From assembly GCF_040436345.1 (NCBI RefSeq), contig NC_133234.1, positions 10,726,446-10,790,445 of the forward strand: a DNA stretch of 64,000 nt, given 5' to 3'. Each line of letters opens with the position of its first letter. Position 1 is the first letter of the stretch. Source of the stretch: Pagrus major (Eukaryota; Chordata; Actinopteri; Spariformes; Sparidae). The notes under the pieces were generated by a model. That model saw only the letters and a list, made by a program, of their open reading frames with translations. It was not told the origin of the DNA and ran no database searches. Position numbers and translations under genes: made by a program. This document shows positions 11,101-24,835 of this stretch, in pieces.

Positions 11101-14100
11101 GGAGCAGTCCGGACCTCACAGGCGTGGTTCAGATCTACGAGGAGCTGAAGAGGAAAGGCATCGAGTTCCCAATGTCAGAACTGGAGACACTGTCACCCAT
11201 ACACACACCTCAGAGGGTAAACTAAGCAGCTTAAATGTGTACAGACGTTTTTCTGTGCAAAGACCCAAGCATAATGTGATTGTCCGCCAGGTAATTTGTC
11301 ACAGTCTTTTATGTATTGCTCTCTCTCTCTGTTGCTTCTAGGTGGCATCTGCCCCAGAGGGTGACTCCGCCCTACATAAGTACGCCACCACCACTACTAC
11401 TCAGCCCACACCACAAGCTGCCCCACCAGCCTACCCCACCCCTCAGGTCCCCAACATTCATGCCTCTGGATCCATCAATCCTACGCCTGAACAGGTACAA
11501 TGACGCTCCCATAAACAAAAAGAGGACAGACGGCTTCATTTTCAGGTTTCTTCTTTTGTGCCCTGCAATACAAAACGGCATTGTTTGCACCTGTCCAAAC
11601 AAACCAAACAAAATGAAATGTGACAGTGTCCTAAGCCAATGGTTCCCAATCCCAACCTTTTTTGTCAGACACAGTCGTCACTTCCTCTTTATCGACACCA
11701 CCTGTCTTGTTCTGAACATATACTTGGGAATTAATTTTAAATAGGATGATATTTTACACTCTTTATTATGTGGAAGTCATTATTGGTAAAATGATTGTTT
11801 TCATATGATTGAATTGGCATTTTTTAAGTTGTTCTGTCTGAGCTTGTATTCATAGTACTACTACCATTTGGAGGGGCAGAAATTGGATACTTAAACAACA
11901 AGTTATCCATTACTCTCTGCTCACTTTGAAGTATTCAATTGTTATTGCTAACTATTAAGTTAACTATTTCAGCTGTTTATTAAGCAGGGTTAAGCTAACT
12001 ATTTCAACTTCTGTGGGCAGCTTGGTTCAGTCAGCATTATATAAGTTTTAGTCCTTGGCTCTTCATTTTTTTTCTCCTTAACTGCTTATATTAGCTGAGC
12101 TTTCCAGGTTCTCCCCAGCAAACGACCCCTGGTTGGGAGCTTAGTGACCTCAGCAATACTATGGGCTGCTTTGATCATTTTGTTACTCCGGTTTGCCCAA
12201 CAATCAACTAATTGAAGATGGATTAAACTCTCTGACATACAGATTTGCCGGCTGCGCAGCGAGTTGGACATTGTTCGTGGAAACACTAAAGTGATGTCAG
12301 AGATGTTGACTGAGATGGTCCCGGGACAGGAGGACGCTTCAGACTATGAGTTGCTACAGGCAAGGCACCACTTGTGTGTTTTTGTGTGTGTGTGTGCGTG
12401 CGTGCGTAAATTGACAAATATAAAAGACTTGAGACTAGTATTTTTAGTTTAAAAACAGTAACCTGACACCACTGCATACGTGTGTGTTTGTATGTATTTG
12501 TACTGTGTGATGTGTGTGTGATTAGGAGTTGAACAGGACTTGTAGAGCCATGCAGCAGAGGATTATGGAGCTCATCTCCTGTGTTTCCAATGAGGCGGTG
12601 ACTGAGGAGCTGCTGCATGTCAACGACGACCTTAATAACATTTTCCTACGCTACGAAAGGTTAGAAACACACATACAAATGCAGGTGGAAACTCATCTTT
12701 TGGAAGGAAAAATTGCACACATTCAAACCCTTTACATCGACATCATTCTATGTTTGCATATTTTAAGTTAGGTAAGTTAGGTTCTTTGTCCTTTCTTTCA
12801 TGTTATTCTTTCCTTCCCTCAGGTATGAGAGGTTTAGGTCTGGGAGGTCCTCAGCTCAGAGTGTCAACAATGGGGTGAGTCAGCAGTTAGTAATTCAGGT
12901 GGTGAAACACCCAATATTTTCATCTACGCTCATGTTTTCTCATCCCCTGATGTTGGCACCTTTCCGTGTCAGTAGTGTGGATTTGCATGAAACATTACCT
13001 GCCAGGCTTTACAATGTCCCTTACAAAGTGCTGTTATCTGTCGGTTACCTATCCGTTATTTACCAGATGTACATGCCTAATTAAATGGAAACCCAACAAA
13101 GACATACATGCATTTACTTTCACCAAAAATCATTTTTTGGCACTTCCGTTTTCATTTTTGTATTTCATGTTGAATATTCTGCTCTCATTGTCCGCCTGTT
13201 GCATTTAAGTCCTGTCCAGTAGGGGGAAACATTGACTGTGATAATGCAGTTGTCAATGCAAAGTAAACTCATAACATTTGAGGAAGGGCTGGAATTGATC
13301 TGATTGTATTTAGAGATCGGTTGTGTTGTTCATGCCAGAATGAAATACAATTAGCAGTCCAGTCACAGCTTTGGAGCGAGCAGAGAGTTTTACTCTAAAG
13401 GGTCCTCTTGGATTCATCAGCCAAAAGACCTGGCAGCACTGTTTAAACCTTACTTTCAGCATCACATAGAAGTCCTTATTCTTTACGTCTATATACTTGT
13501 GATCTGACATATGGGAGGCTGACTGTTTTCTGTTCTGCTATACTGAAATACATTCCTGCTTTGCAATAATTTTTTTAAATCTGCCAAAAAAGGGATAAAA
13601 AATGTCTGAATCTAAATTGAGAACATATTTTATACAGCGACACATTAACAGGTCCATGTACTGTACATCACAGCTGCTCACAGTAGGAACCTTTCTTGCT
13701 TGATGCCTTCTGTCAGGTTCCCTTTGTCTCCATCTCATCTCTGTATTAACTGATTCACATTTTCTTCAACATTTCTAATCTTTATTAATTTATCGCGTAG
13801 TCTATAAAATGTCAATGCCAAAAGTTGTCCAAAAGAGTCCAAAACCCAGACTCTTCATTTACTATCATAAATGATAAAGAAACACAGCAAATCATTACAT
13901 TTTAAAGAAGAACTATTTTGTTTTTTTTCCTTTCCCTAAGTGGTTTATAATGTTCTGGACGGACAAGAGCTAAAAGCATGTAAACCTATTCTCGTAGTAA
14001 AGCAAAATAACATTATGAATGTGAAAAAGAGCATAATACCTCATTGCTTGAAAAATGACTGAAACAATTAATTTAGTTGGCAATTAACTTTTCTGTTCAT

Positions 14101-17100
14101 CAACTAATCCATTAATTAATCTTTGCAGCTCTAGGCTGTCGGCAGATGCCTACACTTCATTGGGTTTCCATTTTTATTTAGGCATGGTATATCTTCCATA
14201 GTTACCATGCCATTACATTGTGTCCCTGCACAGGCATGTTAATGGTATTCACTGTCTCTTCCTTTCTGTTCTTTTCTGTTCTTCTGTTTCTGTGGCTAGC
14301 TGAGGCAGGCAAGTATGAAAACATTGTCAACCTCCCTAAATGATCAGTGTCACCCTCACAGCAACTGTTGAAACATGGCTAAATAATATGGGCCCTTCCT
14401 CTCACCAGTATCTGTCACCCCATATGGCATGTTTTGACTATGCAGCCCCCAACAGCCAACGATATGATGAACCCAGAGATAGACTGACAGTGACACAAGC
14501 TTAAGATCGCACTAAATCACTGTCATGTTGTGTTTGCACTATATCAAAAAGTTTGGGATTTGCAAAATGAAACTTGATATACAAACTCCTGCAGAGCCAA
14601 AGATTCAATCTTCCCTTCTCCCTCCCTGCTGTTTTTCTATGTTCTTAAGGGGATTGTTTTGTCTTTATTGATAACCAGTACTTTTACACTAACTGACAAC
14701 AGTGTCAACTTGATGGCAAGTTAATTTGTCCATTGTTTTCTAGTCAAACACTTTAAAACCAAAACATGTCCCCCTTAAGAAACAGTTTTTCAGAAACTTA
14801 CCTAATTTCGTTCTATCCTCAGTTACAGACATTTTCATGCTCTCCTGAAGCTAACCAACACGTTTTACCAAGATTGGACTTACAATGCACCATGCCTTCA
14901 TTTTTTGTTTTAACATATTTTTTCTTCCATAATTGTCAGACATTCAAGGAACTATATACTGTTATAACCTTGCCTCTCCCTAGCTTCCCACAAAAGGATT
15001 TGTTTTGCTCTTGTGCCAGAAACCCCCCAGTTCTCCTCTCAGCTCCTACATGGAATGAGAGCGACAGTGCGTCTCATCAGTTCTTTTTCATCAGGTCCTG
15101 AGTGAGGCCACAGAGGACAACCTCATAGACCTCGGCCCAGGCTCCCCAGCGGTGGTCAGCAACATGCCGAACGCAGCCCCGACCAGCCTGCCCGCCACCC
15201 TCACAGCCCCCGCAGGAAGGCCCTCCTCCCCGGCCACCTTGGCCTCCCGCCTGGCTGGTCTTGGTATGTACACCTCATTGCAGACATTCGCCAAGTGAAA
15301 CTGTCGACAGTTGTCAAGTATTATAAGGCAAGACATCACAGGTGAACAGGGGAAATTTGACCTTACATCATCATTATACCTTCTCAGTCGATTACTTACA
15401 ATAACAGTTATTTTTTGTTTTTCTTCTTTAATGTTATATTTAAATATTCAAATGAGGAATTTTCTAAGTAAATATGTGATTATTTGCATATATTTTCAGA
15501 ACAGGAATCTGAATTAAAATAAACATGTGCATCTTGGATGTTTTCCACTAGTCTGAAAGAAAATGGTGCAAAATAGCACAAAATCTCGAAATCTACCCAG
15601 TGAGTGGAAAAAAAGCGCTGTGTTTGCCTGGCCTGGCTTTGAAATTCATAATGGATATGTTAACAATATCTGTGAAGAGCTGGTTGAGCTTCTGAACATA
15701 TCTAAGAATTTGTTGAGTCATGCTCTGCCTGGTTAAAGGAATTACCTTTTAGTGTGCTAATGGTTCTTGTGCATGTAAAAGATCTTAAAAATTAAATAGG
15801 TCAAAGTCCGGAACCTCCTCTCTCCCACAGAAAACACTGCTCCTGAAACGCCTCGTCATTAGTCACAACTTTAATTTTGTGACTTTGTGACATCTAGGTT
15901 GACACCTTTGATTTAGCACAACTGCTCTGTTGTTGTTATCTGTGCTGGGTCAGGCATGTGTGAGCTGACCAATCAGAGGAGACTGGGTATTAAGGAGGGG
16001 GGTCTTAAAGAGACAGGAACTGGACAGTATGAGAAACTGATGTTTTGGAGTGTTAAAGCATGTAAACCTATTCTATTCTAATTATGTACTTGAAAATAAG
16101 CATATGTATCCTTTAATAAGGCCAAAGTGAGTCTTAGCATGAAGACTGGATGTAGGGGAAAAGGGCTAGGCCGGGTCTGTCCAAAGTTCAAAACTGCACC
16201 TAGTCCGGTTGTCACTGAGGTTGCCATGCAACCAGCAGTGATTTCAGGAAGCCACTACACCTGGCTGCTGGTCACCAAGAAATAGTTACAGAGATGCAAC
16301 CTAGTAGATGCAAAGTGTTAGAGGTGTTGGTAGGCATAGTTTTGTACTTTGGACAAAGCCAGGTGAGCTGTTTCCCAATGCCTCCAGTCTTTATGCTAAG
16401 CTAATAAACTCTTATAGTTAATGCACTGATTTCAGTGTGGTATTGATCTTCTCATCTAAGCAAATAAGTAATTCCCAAAATGTTGAACTATTACTTTAAC
16501 CACTGCACCTGCACCACTACAGACAGTTGTCAACTTAATTTAGCCACCAGTTGATTCTGCATATGACCTCCTTTTACCAGCAGTGGTTGCTGAAGGTTTT
16601 ATGTCACATTTTGCAAAGTCTCTGTCAAAAAACAAAACAAAAAAAAACTAGACACTATTCCATTAGCTTCTCTTTTATGCTGAAGGGTAACTTGATATTC
16701 AAGTGTATTTTTTCCCTCCAGACGTGGGTGCAGACAGTGTGAGCAGTACCTTGAGCACTCTGACCAGCTGCAAGCCTCCTCCCGCCCAGGATGACGACTT
16801 TGATGTGTTTGCGCAAACCAGGACTGGAGCTCTGTCCGAACCACCACGCAAGAAGTAAGGACGCATAGTTGATTCTGCTCTACATTCACTTATTATTCAC
16901 TACATTTTGTGCAGTTATAGATGTGTAAATTAAGTTTGGCTTTTCAAATTCAACAGTTACTTTGAGGGCTGTTGATTAATTATTTAGTCTATAATACATT
17001 AATGAATAGTACGAAATTTTTACTGTGACATGTTCAACTGGCTTGTTTTGTTTGACAGTGATATCCAGAGATGCATCTAAAGTTTATAATGATACAAAAG

Positions 17101-20080
17101 AGAACAAAGCAAAATAGCCTCACACTGGAGAAGGTAGAACTGGAAAATCTGTGGCATTGTTGCTGGAAAAGTGGCTTACATGATTAATTGATCATCACAA
17201 TTGTTGCAGTGTCCTGTCGATCAATATATTTGGCTCTGGTTTCAATTAAGAAAAACAAGTTCCCAACATTATTAATGTATAAAAACTTACATCTACCTCT
17301 TGTCTCAGCTCTGCAGCAGAAGACAGAAATGCCACTGGCAGCCTTCCTCCCACTCTGGACGTCCTACAGCCAACTGCAGGAGCGGTGAGTCTCAGAGACA
17401 AGGCTATTATGTCCATCGGAGCTGTAATTTTCAGTCAAGTTTGTTTGTTTGTGCATTGAGTATTGAGCTGTGCCACGACGAAGCAGACGTTTTCCCCTAT
17501 GCTTTATAACTTGCGCTGCTGGATGCTACTAATCGCTCAATTAGTTAACACATAGAAAAAACAGACCTAAACCTGGCTTGTTTGCTATTCTAATTGCAGT
17601 TTTAACAGCAGTATGTTAAGTGCCACCCATTCTGGCTGTTTTTAATGCGTTACTAACAAGACTGACGTAGTCTTTGTCTTAGTTGTGTGTGCGGCTTTGT
17701 TATAACCCTATTTCACACTTTCGAACTGTTGCGTAGGAAAGTGAGATTTAACTTATCACCTTGTTTTATATCTGTGAAAACTACTACAAACTCTGTAAGC
17801 TCCATCTCTCTCCGCCTGCGTGAATGTGCTCTGTGGGCTGTTGACTGGGTAAAATGGTTTAATTTAATGACTGGTTACTGACTGAGGCGACCTGCTGTGC
17901 TGTCAGATATGGCGTTGCTAGCTGCATTCATCTTCACCAGCTTGTCACTGGCTTCCCAGCTTGCTCAGCGTTCTGCATATTGACTCCTTGTCATTATCAC
18001 CTGTGTGTGTGATGTGCCACGCTGTCCACAAGCATTTATCTCCATTTCTTTATTTTCTTAAGTTGCATTTAAGTTAACACTGAAGTTCATTCAAGTCATT
18101 TTTTTGTTGTGTTTGGGGTGGGATTTTTTTTTTTTTCTGTTGTGACATTGCTGCACCCCTCCCCTCCGGCCACCTGTGGCGGTCTTGACGCTGCCCCTTA
18201 GGGTGTCGGAGGCCAGTCCTCTGTCATGGATGACATAGAGGAGTGGCTGTGTACTGATGTGGTGAGCCCATCATGATTTTTATTTCTGCCTGCAGTTCTC
18301 TCTCCCTCTTTCTTTCCTTTTTCACTCTGTTGTATTCCCTTATCTGACTTTGAAAATGGTTTTAAACCCAGAGGTAACACATTTTCTTTCACATTTCCTC
18401 ACTTTTTTATCAATCACGTATTAATAGTTAACTTTAAGTTACTAACAGCGTGCTGTGGGGAAAAATAATTTTGTCATTACAATGACAAAATTTAGTAAAA
18501 TGAGCATGAGGTTTTGAATGCAGTATGTGTTGCTGCATAAACTGTGAGATGTTTTCTCACCACCACCGACTCTAATCAGGTTGTCGTCTGTCGCTTAAAC
18601 ATCACAATGTACGTTTTTGGTTGTGAATCAATGTATTCAAATGGATATAGATTCCTCTACTGCACAAGTTTTTTAGTTGTGGCTGAACATTTGTGTAACA
18701 CTTTTCTGACTGGGGCTTCAATAATATATTTTAATTAAATTGTTTAACACATTGGGTCAATGATTGTAAAGGTGCAGATACATGTGTTTCTGATGTTAAA
18801 TTGCACACAAAAAGAAATTGCGATAATCTCAATTATTTAAGAAATAAACTGCTAAAGTTCAGGTGCACCGGTGCAACCAATAAAAATGCAATGTAGTCAC
18901 ACTTTACAGATTTTTGGGTTGCATGTGCGAACAAAACATCACACCCTGCTGACATAATTTTTTGTTGCCTTCATTTAAACATTCTACAAGGAACTTTTAA
19001 CTAGTTATTAAACGGTCTTAATTTATACTGAGGCCTTAATGACCCACATAAGCAAAAGAGACCATGAGTGAGAAGATTTGCTATTTCTGTATAGTTATTT
19101 TTAGTGCCTGTCAATGGACAGGATTCTGAAAACTAAGACTATTTTTTTATGGTGGAGTGTTAGGGATGAATTGAGGAGTCTCACAGCGTGAAAAGGGTAT
19201 TTCTGTCACTCGCTTTTGAAACAAATGTCGCCTTTGTCCACAGGGGGCGCCAAAATCAACACACAAAAAGGTCCATGTAGCTGCTTTAACCAAATCTTAA
19301 CAAAAACATGTGGCGCACCAAATCTTATTCAACATTCAACTTTTTAATGTGATAAAAAGGAAGAAATGCATCTGTAATTTTGTGCTAAAGCATTACAAGG
19401 GTTCATGCTCATTTTACATACATTTATGAGACTGTGTTGCATTATTGAGCGATAATATCCAGCTGTTCTGGTTGGGAGACAACTGGTGGATTTGTTTTGG
19501 TATACATAGTATTTCCTATAAATGAGCATCAATAGAAAATGTTATGATTTCCAAAGTAGTTTGAAGAATTTTGGGTAAGTGATAATGGAGGTAAGTGGCT
19601 TCTTGTTGTGTAACAAAAACTGGTGTGAACACTACGTGGTGCTGTTGTGGATGGGTTTGTTTAAGTCTGGTTTTGGGGAACATGCACAGGATCAGAATTG
19701 TACTTGGTGTGTGGTGGTTTGCAGTGGATTTAGTCGTATAGAGTCAACTCGCAGGTGTGACATTGTTTTCTTTGTTTTTTTTTAACAGAAAGGAGATGAA
19801 GGCGAGGAGGGCGTGACAAGTGAAGGTAGGACAACATAAATCTCTTTCTCTGTAATTTTCCAGCTGTATTTGAGCCAAACCAGCTTCACATTCCTCCCCT
19901 TTGTTTTCCTCCTTTGATCCGATGCTTCCAGAGTTCGACAAGTTCCTGGAGGAGAGAGCCAAAGCTGCAGAGATGGCCCCCAGCCTACCGTCGCCCCCCA
20001 GTGGAGAAGTGGGCGCTGCACAGGGAACCCCCAGCCGCAAGAAGACGAGCAGGCCGGAGGACGCTTTGCTCGCCATGTAG
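8173..20080 (+). CDS. tom1l2: TOM1-like protein 2, VHS-GAT endosomal adaptor
   Basis: Fifteen exons: 8173-8224, 8654-8738, 9457-9535, 9807-9956, 11082-11216, 11342-11494, 12243-12359, 12526-12659, 12823-12874, 15095-15263, 16722-16854, 17309-17384, 18202-18261, 19789-19825 and 19932-20080, totalling 1581 bp or 526 aa (human about 507). The start [14 protein letters not shown] opens the VHS domain (to ~150), with [20 protein letters not shown] and [16 protein letters not shown]. The GAT domain (~219-319) holds [19 protein letters not shown] and [19 protein letters not shown] clathrin-box-like [10 protein letters not shown] lies at 328-337. The acidic tail motifs VMDDIEEWL (~453) and [17 protein letters not shown] are conserved. 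Family role: binds ubiquitinated cargo, Tollip, clathrin and myosin VI on endosomes. The intron after exon 7 begins with GC. Exons 4-7 are all phase 0, so skipping any of them keeps frame. Confidence 0.97.
13785..14135. repeat. Interspersed repeat ending in ATTAATC and CAGCTCTA
   Basis: This intron segment of tom1l2 shares blocks with 31850-32100: the AAAATGTCA block and the AAGAAAC...AAATATTCACAT...AAGAAG block. It ends in an ATTAATC-rich tail followed by GCAGCTCTA. I recognise this as a common teleost dispersed repeat type but cannot name the family with certainty. Shorter related pieces lie near 16975-17215 and 49835-49930. Confidence 0.5.
15835..16100 (-). repeat. Dispersed element with the CCAATCAGAG block
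   Basis: The block at 15965-16030 (GACCAATCAGAGGAGACTGG, GGGGGTCTTAAAGAGACAGG) is the reverse complement of blocks at 50095-50150, and a looser match is at 41790-41850. Both partners lie in fam20c introns. The right end reads TATCCTTTAA, giving a TTAA-type border near 16090-16095. Confidence 0.55.
16105..16500. repeat. Dispersed element with CCAGTCTTTATGCTAAGCTAA
   Basis: The element shows AGCATGAAGACTGGA on one side and the CCAGTCTTTATGCTAAGC block on the other, so its two ends are inverted copies. Related copies are at 37955-38035, 41390-41655 and 53050-53830. It is an abundant teleost nonautonomous repeat type, here in a tom1l2 intron. Confidence 0.55.
19150..19297 (-). repeat. Copy of the GGCGCC/GTGGACA dispersed element
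   Basis: Blocks GTCCACAGGGGGCGCC and AATCAACACA with the end GTAGCTGCTTTAA are the reverse complement of the element starting at 62017. The end borders a TTAA. Confidence 0.5.
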
Positions 20081-22733
20081 ACCTCCGACCGTCGTCCTTC
20101 AGATCCCCGGCCGAAGACCCAACCAGCTGAGCAGCAACACCCGAGGACAGACTGACCTGACACTAAAACACATCCACCTCCATCACAACACTGTTCAGTT
20201 TCACACTACAGAGATTTGTACATGTAAAAAGGGAATTATTCATGTTCTCCGTTAATTTCTCACAAGAAAAGGAAAAACCAAACAAATGGCCCGTTTTGAT
20301 CATGCCACCAGACGACATGATGCCCAGTGTCAGAGACTGTGAGGCAGCCTGCTTTCACCTTCTTCTTCTTAAGTGTGAAGAATCTCCATCCGCCTCCGCC
20401 TGTTGTGGACTGCAGAGCTTCATGTTGCAGCTAATCCTAAAAGTAGAGTTTTCTAAAAGAGGCGTCCTGCTGTTCTTGTCATTAGTAGGAAATTAAATTC
20501 TTACCCAAGCCCTTAAAGCATGCATTAATGCCACCAAACTTTACCATTTAAGTTTTTACATTTAAAGAAACCCCAGCAGAAAACATTAAGGTTGTTATTG
20601 CTGAAATGGAGCAGTGAGCATACCTGCGAGGATATTGTTTTCGTGTTTGTATCAGTCCCTTTGCAAGTTATTCTGAGTTAAATTGTAAATCTGTAAATGA
20701 CAAATGTCAAGTTTATTAGTCGTGTGTATATTTAAGCTACATATGTATGAAAGAGATGTCGATTTAATGTAGATTTTGGGGAAAAAAAGGGGTTTATCTT
20801 GCAGCTGCTCTGATAATAGGGAAGTACCTCACTGGGGTTTTTCACATTAAAAGGGAATAGTTATAAATCTCATCATTTGCAGAAATCCATTTAAAAAGAA
20901 GGGAATTTTAGTTTTAGTGATTGGAGCACCACATCAACAAATGTGTTCTTTATCCTTCTTTAAGTCACATGTTGTAGATTTCTCTTTGACAGACTTAACT
21001 GCAGTTGTTTGATGATTTTGGTCACAAGAGATTATTTTGCTGAGATTTTATTAGCTTGAGGCTGCTGTCAGTTTGTTTTTTTGCAGGTAGTTGGTATTAA
21101 AAGGTAACTTTGGGATTTAACCAGGGCCCTATTCCCCTATGTTTTTTTTATTTAAGTGACTAATGGGGACAACAGTTTTTTATTAAAAACAGGCTGCAAT
21201 TTAATCTTTGGGGCAATCGCGTACATCACTGTACATCCACCTAAAAGACTTGTTTTTGCTACTAACAGGCTCGGTTTGTTAGGCCAAGTGCCTGACAACA
21301 TAATGAAAGTATCTCTGCAGGGATGGACCTCTTTGTTAAAGAATAATCCTTTTTGTTTAACCGGAGTGAGCCACTCGCCAATGCCACCAGACTCCATTTA
21401 CAAAAACACCAATTTTATCGTTGCGAAACATACTTAATTTAAACTCGACAGAAACAGACATCTCAGTTTGTCTTACCACTGTTTCAACAATCACCAACTC
21501 CGATTTGGTTCCCTTCATTCACCGTGTTCGGTGGGAAATAAAAAAAAAGTGATCTAAAAATACCGAAGTTACCCTTTAATTCCATCTGCCAGAAAATATT
21601 GTATAATTACTCTTGTTTATGTAATCATCTTCATGCTGAACAGAACGTGTGTCATGAATTTATACGCGTTGAGAATTTTATTTGCCAGTCAGAGTCGGTC
21701 TTACTGGTAGCTGAAGAGACTCATGCTGTCATTGTTAAGATTTACTCCCCAGCCGTAGGTTTTAGCTCCTGTGCTGTATGATTCCTGTTCTGAAATCGAC
21801 TTCAGAGGACCAAATTCGTGCTTTTTTTTTTCTGGGTGTGAAAAATCCAAGACAATTAGGTCGTTCACACAGTCCGGTCCTCCAAAGAGATGTAATGAGA
21901 ATCCAATATCACACTACAGAAGCTGTTCGCACATTATCGTGGTACATTTCTCCTTTTATTTCTTTATGCTGACATCTTAAAAGGCCTGACCTTTCCAACG
22001 TGACATTTGTTTTCAGAAACGAGGCGGCTGCAGACGCAGCGCTACAAATGAGACATTTCACTCTTTTGACAATAATAAATGCAACATGTTACACAATCAC
22101 AACAAGCTTGACAACAAGCGCGCACTTTGACGGTCGCATTACCTTTCAACTCGTACTGTAAATCACTTAACACTTAACCTGATGTAATTAATGAGATCTA
22201 TTTGGGAAATATTTGACAAGTGTAGAAATAATTTATTCAGCACTGTTTTATTGTTTTGTTTCTTCTTCAGATCAGTATTTGAAATCATTTTATTGTACAA
22301 GAGGAAAATGGGAATGAGCTGTGTTTAGGGACAGAAATGATCTTAATGGTGTGTGTTTTAGTGTTTTTGTTTATGGAGTTCAGTTTTCTTTCCTTTTTAT
22401 ACATTGCTGCTGGCTAACGTATCGTCATGGCTGTGTTTTATTGGTTATGTGGATATTCTTGTGGGTTGAATCTGTCCATACAAAATATAAAAATATAGTT
22501 TATAAGAGCAGTCCATCACTGATTCATAGCTGTAAGAGAATCACACATTTGTCTCATGAAGGAAACATATTTTTAATAGCTTCACTCACTCTTTAATTTA
22601 GAGAACTGACTTGCACATGACAGAAACGGACGATTAACTTGCTTTGGACACTTTGGAGAAAGCATCAACATTGCACATTTTGAAAGGGAAACCTCCTTTC
22701 TCCTTCTGTTTTTCCTTGTTTTGGTGTTTCAAC

Positions 22734-22769
<36 letters not shown>

Positions 22770-23125
22770 AGCTGTTCTGTAACGCAGAAATCTCAGTTGA
22801 TTGAAAGAAAAGAAAAAAACAACAAAGCCTCCTCCAAATGTGTGTTTTAAAAGAATACATGTTGTTACTATCCTGTTTGATACCGCCCAGGATCGACCTG
22901 GTTTATATCAGTGTGAGCTCTGTCAGTGATTTCAGCGTCAAGTCGTCTCAGGCTTGTTTTTCGCGGAGCAACAATACGTTTCTTTGTGTGTCTCTGGATG
23001 ATATGGTAAGAGATGCTGATAAGGGAGGCTGTGCTGCGTGACTGCTACTTTCCTGAGTTGCCTCATTTCTCTTTGTGTTGTTTGACTTCTGCATGAACTC
23101 TAATAAAACATAAGCAGTGTGTCCG
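20081..23125 (+). other. tom1l2: tom1l2 3' UTR
   Basis: About 3 kb follows the TAG stop with no further exon. An AATAAA at 23102-23107 followed by a GT/T-rich stretch is the best cleavage site. The segment 20900-22700 is AT-rich, without long repeats except a (GT)n tract at 22736-22768. The length is inferred, because earlier poly(A) signals such as AATAAA near 22074 could also be used. Confidence 0.5.
22736..22768 (+). repeat. (GT)n microsatellite
   Basis: An uninterrupted GT dinucleotide tract of about 16 units lies in the probable tom1l2 3' UTR. Confidence 0.95.
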
Positions 23126-24392
23126 CATCCGTGTGTTTCTTTTCGTCTTTATTTTGTCGTCTAGAATCAAATATTTCCCGCATCCTGTCGCCTTTATTTG
23201 CAAGTCTTTTCCTTGGCATCCTCCGCCCTCTTCAGATTGTAATGGCTGAAGCTGACCTGTAGTAAACCCTTTCCATTTACCTTGCAACCCCCCCTCCTCC
23301 TCCTCTCTCTGGAGGCCCGTGGGCCCCACACCAGGGGCTTCCCCATTGGTCGTCAGGAATCGCCTCATCCCACAACATGGCCCCTCACATTCTGCCTCAG
23401 TCACTGGAGCGTTTTTCCCGGTCAAAAAGAAAGAGGGGTGTGTCTGTCGGACAGTAGACTGGAACGCACCAGTTCACAGGATCCCCGTCTGACTCCACAT
23501 GTGCTGTTTTCAAAATGTGTAACTGCCTCACCATTTCTGTAAAGTGTTGCACAAAGGAGCTGGTGGATTTCTCTCTAAGAGGTAAATGCTTTTATGTTTT
23601 CGTCAGTGCAGTAAAATTCGATTTAAACAAAGAGTTTGCCTTTTAGAAAAGTGTTTATTTATGTAGGATGTGTTTTAGATTGCTAGATGGACAAAACATG
23701 TTTAGATCTGGTGGTAATTTCAGAAACAAATCATGTTTAACAGCAGCTAAGGAACCTCATGCATGTTGGTCAGTGAAAACGTGGTGAGATAGTGATTTGT
23801 AAAAACCGTGGTTGTAATTTGGCAAGCAGCACATTAATCCTAACATCATAACATCTGTTGCAGAGGCCCGAGTGTATGGAGCTGCCGGACTCTGGAGAAT
23901 TGTTTTTTGGCAGAAATATACCGTGGAGGATCAATTTTTGATTTTTCTGATTCCTCTCTCCACGAGCAGTGATTTAGCACACCCTGGTGGTTTGACCACG
24001 GAGCCCGATCACACACGTGTCAGAGGTCAAATCGAGTGGAAAAGGATCTGAAAGTCATCATCCTGTAACTCGAGGCTTCAATAAAACTGAATCGATAGCT
24101 GTGTCCCAACATAAAGCAGCATAAAACAACAAGAATCTCCACTCCTCGAGTAACCATGTGCCAGATTTACCAGATGAGAGTGGACATGCTGTCAAGAGCT
24201 GTGGTGCATTGTAGTTGCATTGCATGTCGTGCTGACACAGTGCAATGGATCTGCTCTGCAACACAGAACTTGGTCATATAACAACTCACTACCTCAACAA
24301 ATGTGTTTTCTATACAGGAACATCAAAACTGTAATTGCTGTTTTAATATTCAAGTCATCCATGTGTTCTTTGCACTGTTAGATTAGTACTAC

Positions 24393-24835
24393 ATAGGGCT
24401 GGCCGACATGGCCTTGAATAAATATCATGCTAATTTTAGACTATATTGTGATACATAATTTATATGTTGATATTTTATATCTCCTCAAAAGCACTTCATA
24501 AATGCTACGACTGGGCGATGAAGTCAAATATCACAATACTTTGAGCATATACCTCGGTAGGGATGACAATACGTTTACAAAATATTAACACGGTGAGATT
24601 CTTGATCAATAATCATCAGTAATGTGGATATAATGACTAAGAGATTAAAGGCAAGTATTAGAACAAGTAGAACAGTCTGGTGAGTTCAGAAAATGACATC
24701 ACTTTACTGTAATGCAGCCTTTAAAACCAGGAAACAACACTAACGCCAACAACAACTTCACGATATCAATAACCTAAGACCACATAGTCTCATATCACCA
24801 TAATGATAGATTATTATATTATATTGTCCAGCCCT
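24393..24835. mobile_element. Short nonautonomous hAT-like element with 8-bp target duplication
   Basis: The ends are inverted: AGGGCTGG on the left (24395-24402) and CCAGCCCT on the right (24828-24835). The 8-mer AGTACTAC stands directly outside both sides, at 24385-24392 and 24836-24843. An 8-bp target duplication is the hAT signature. The interior is AT-rich with ATATTGTG/CACAATA-type motifs and no reading frame, as in the teleost element class ending TCCAGCCCTA. Class assignment is inference from the duplication length and ends. Confidence 0.75.

Noticed and set aside
19744-20163. 139-residue minus-strand reading frame
   Set aside because: It is antisense to the last two tom1l2 exons; no similarity recognised.
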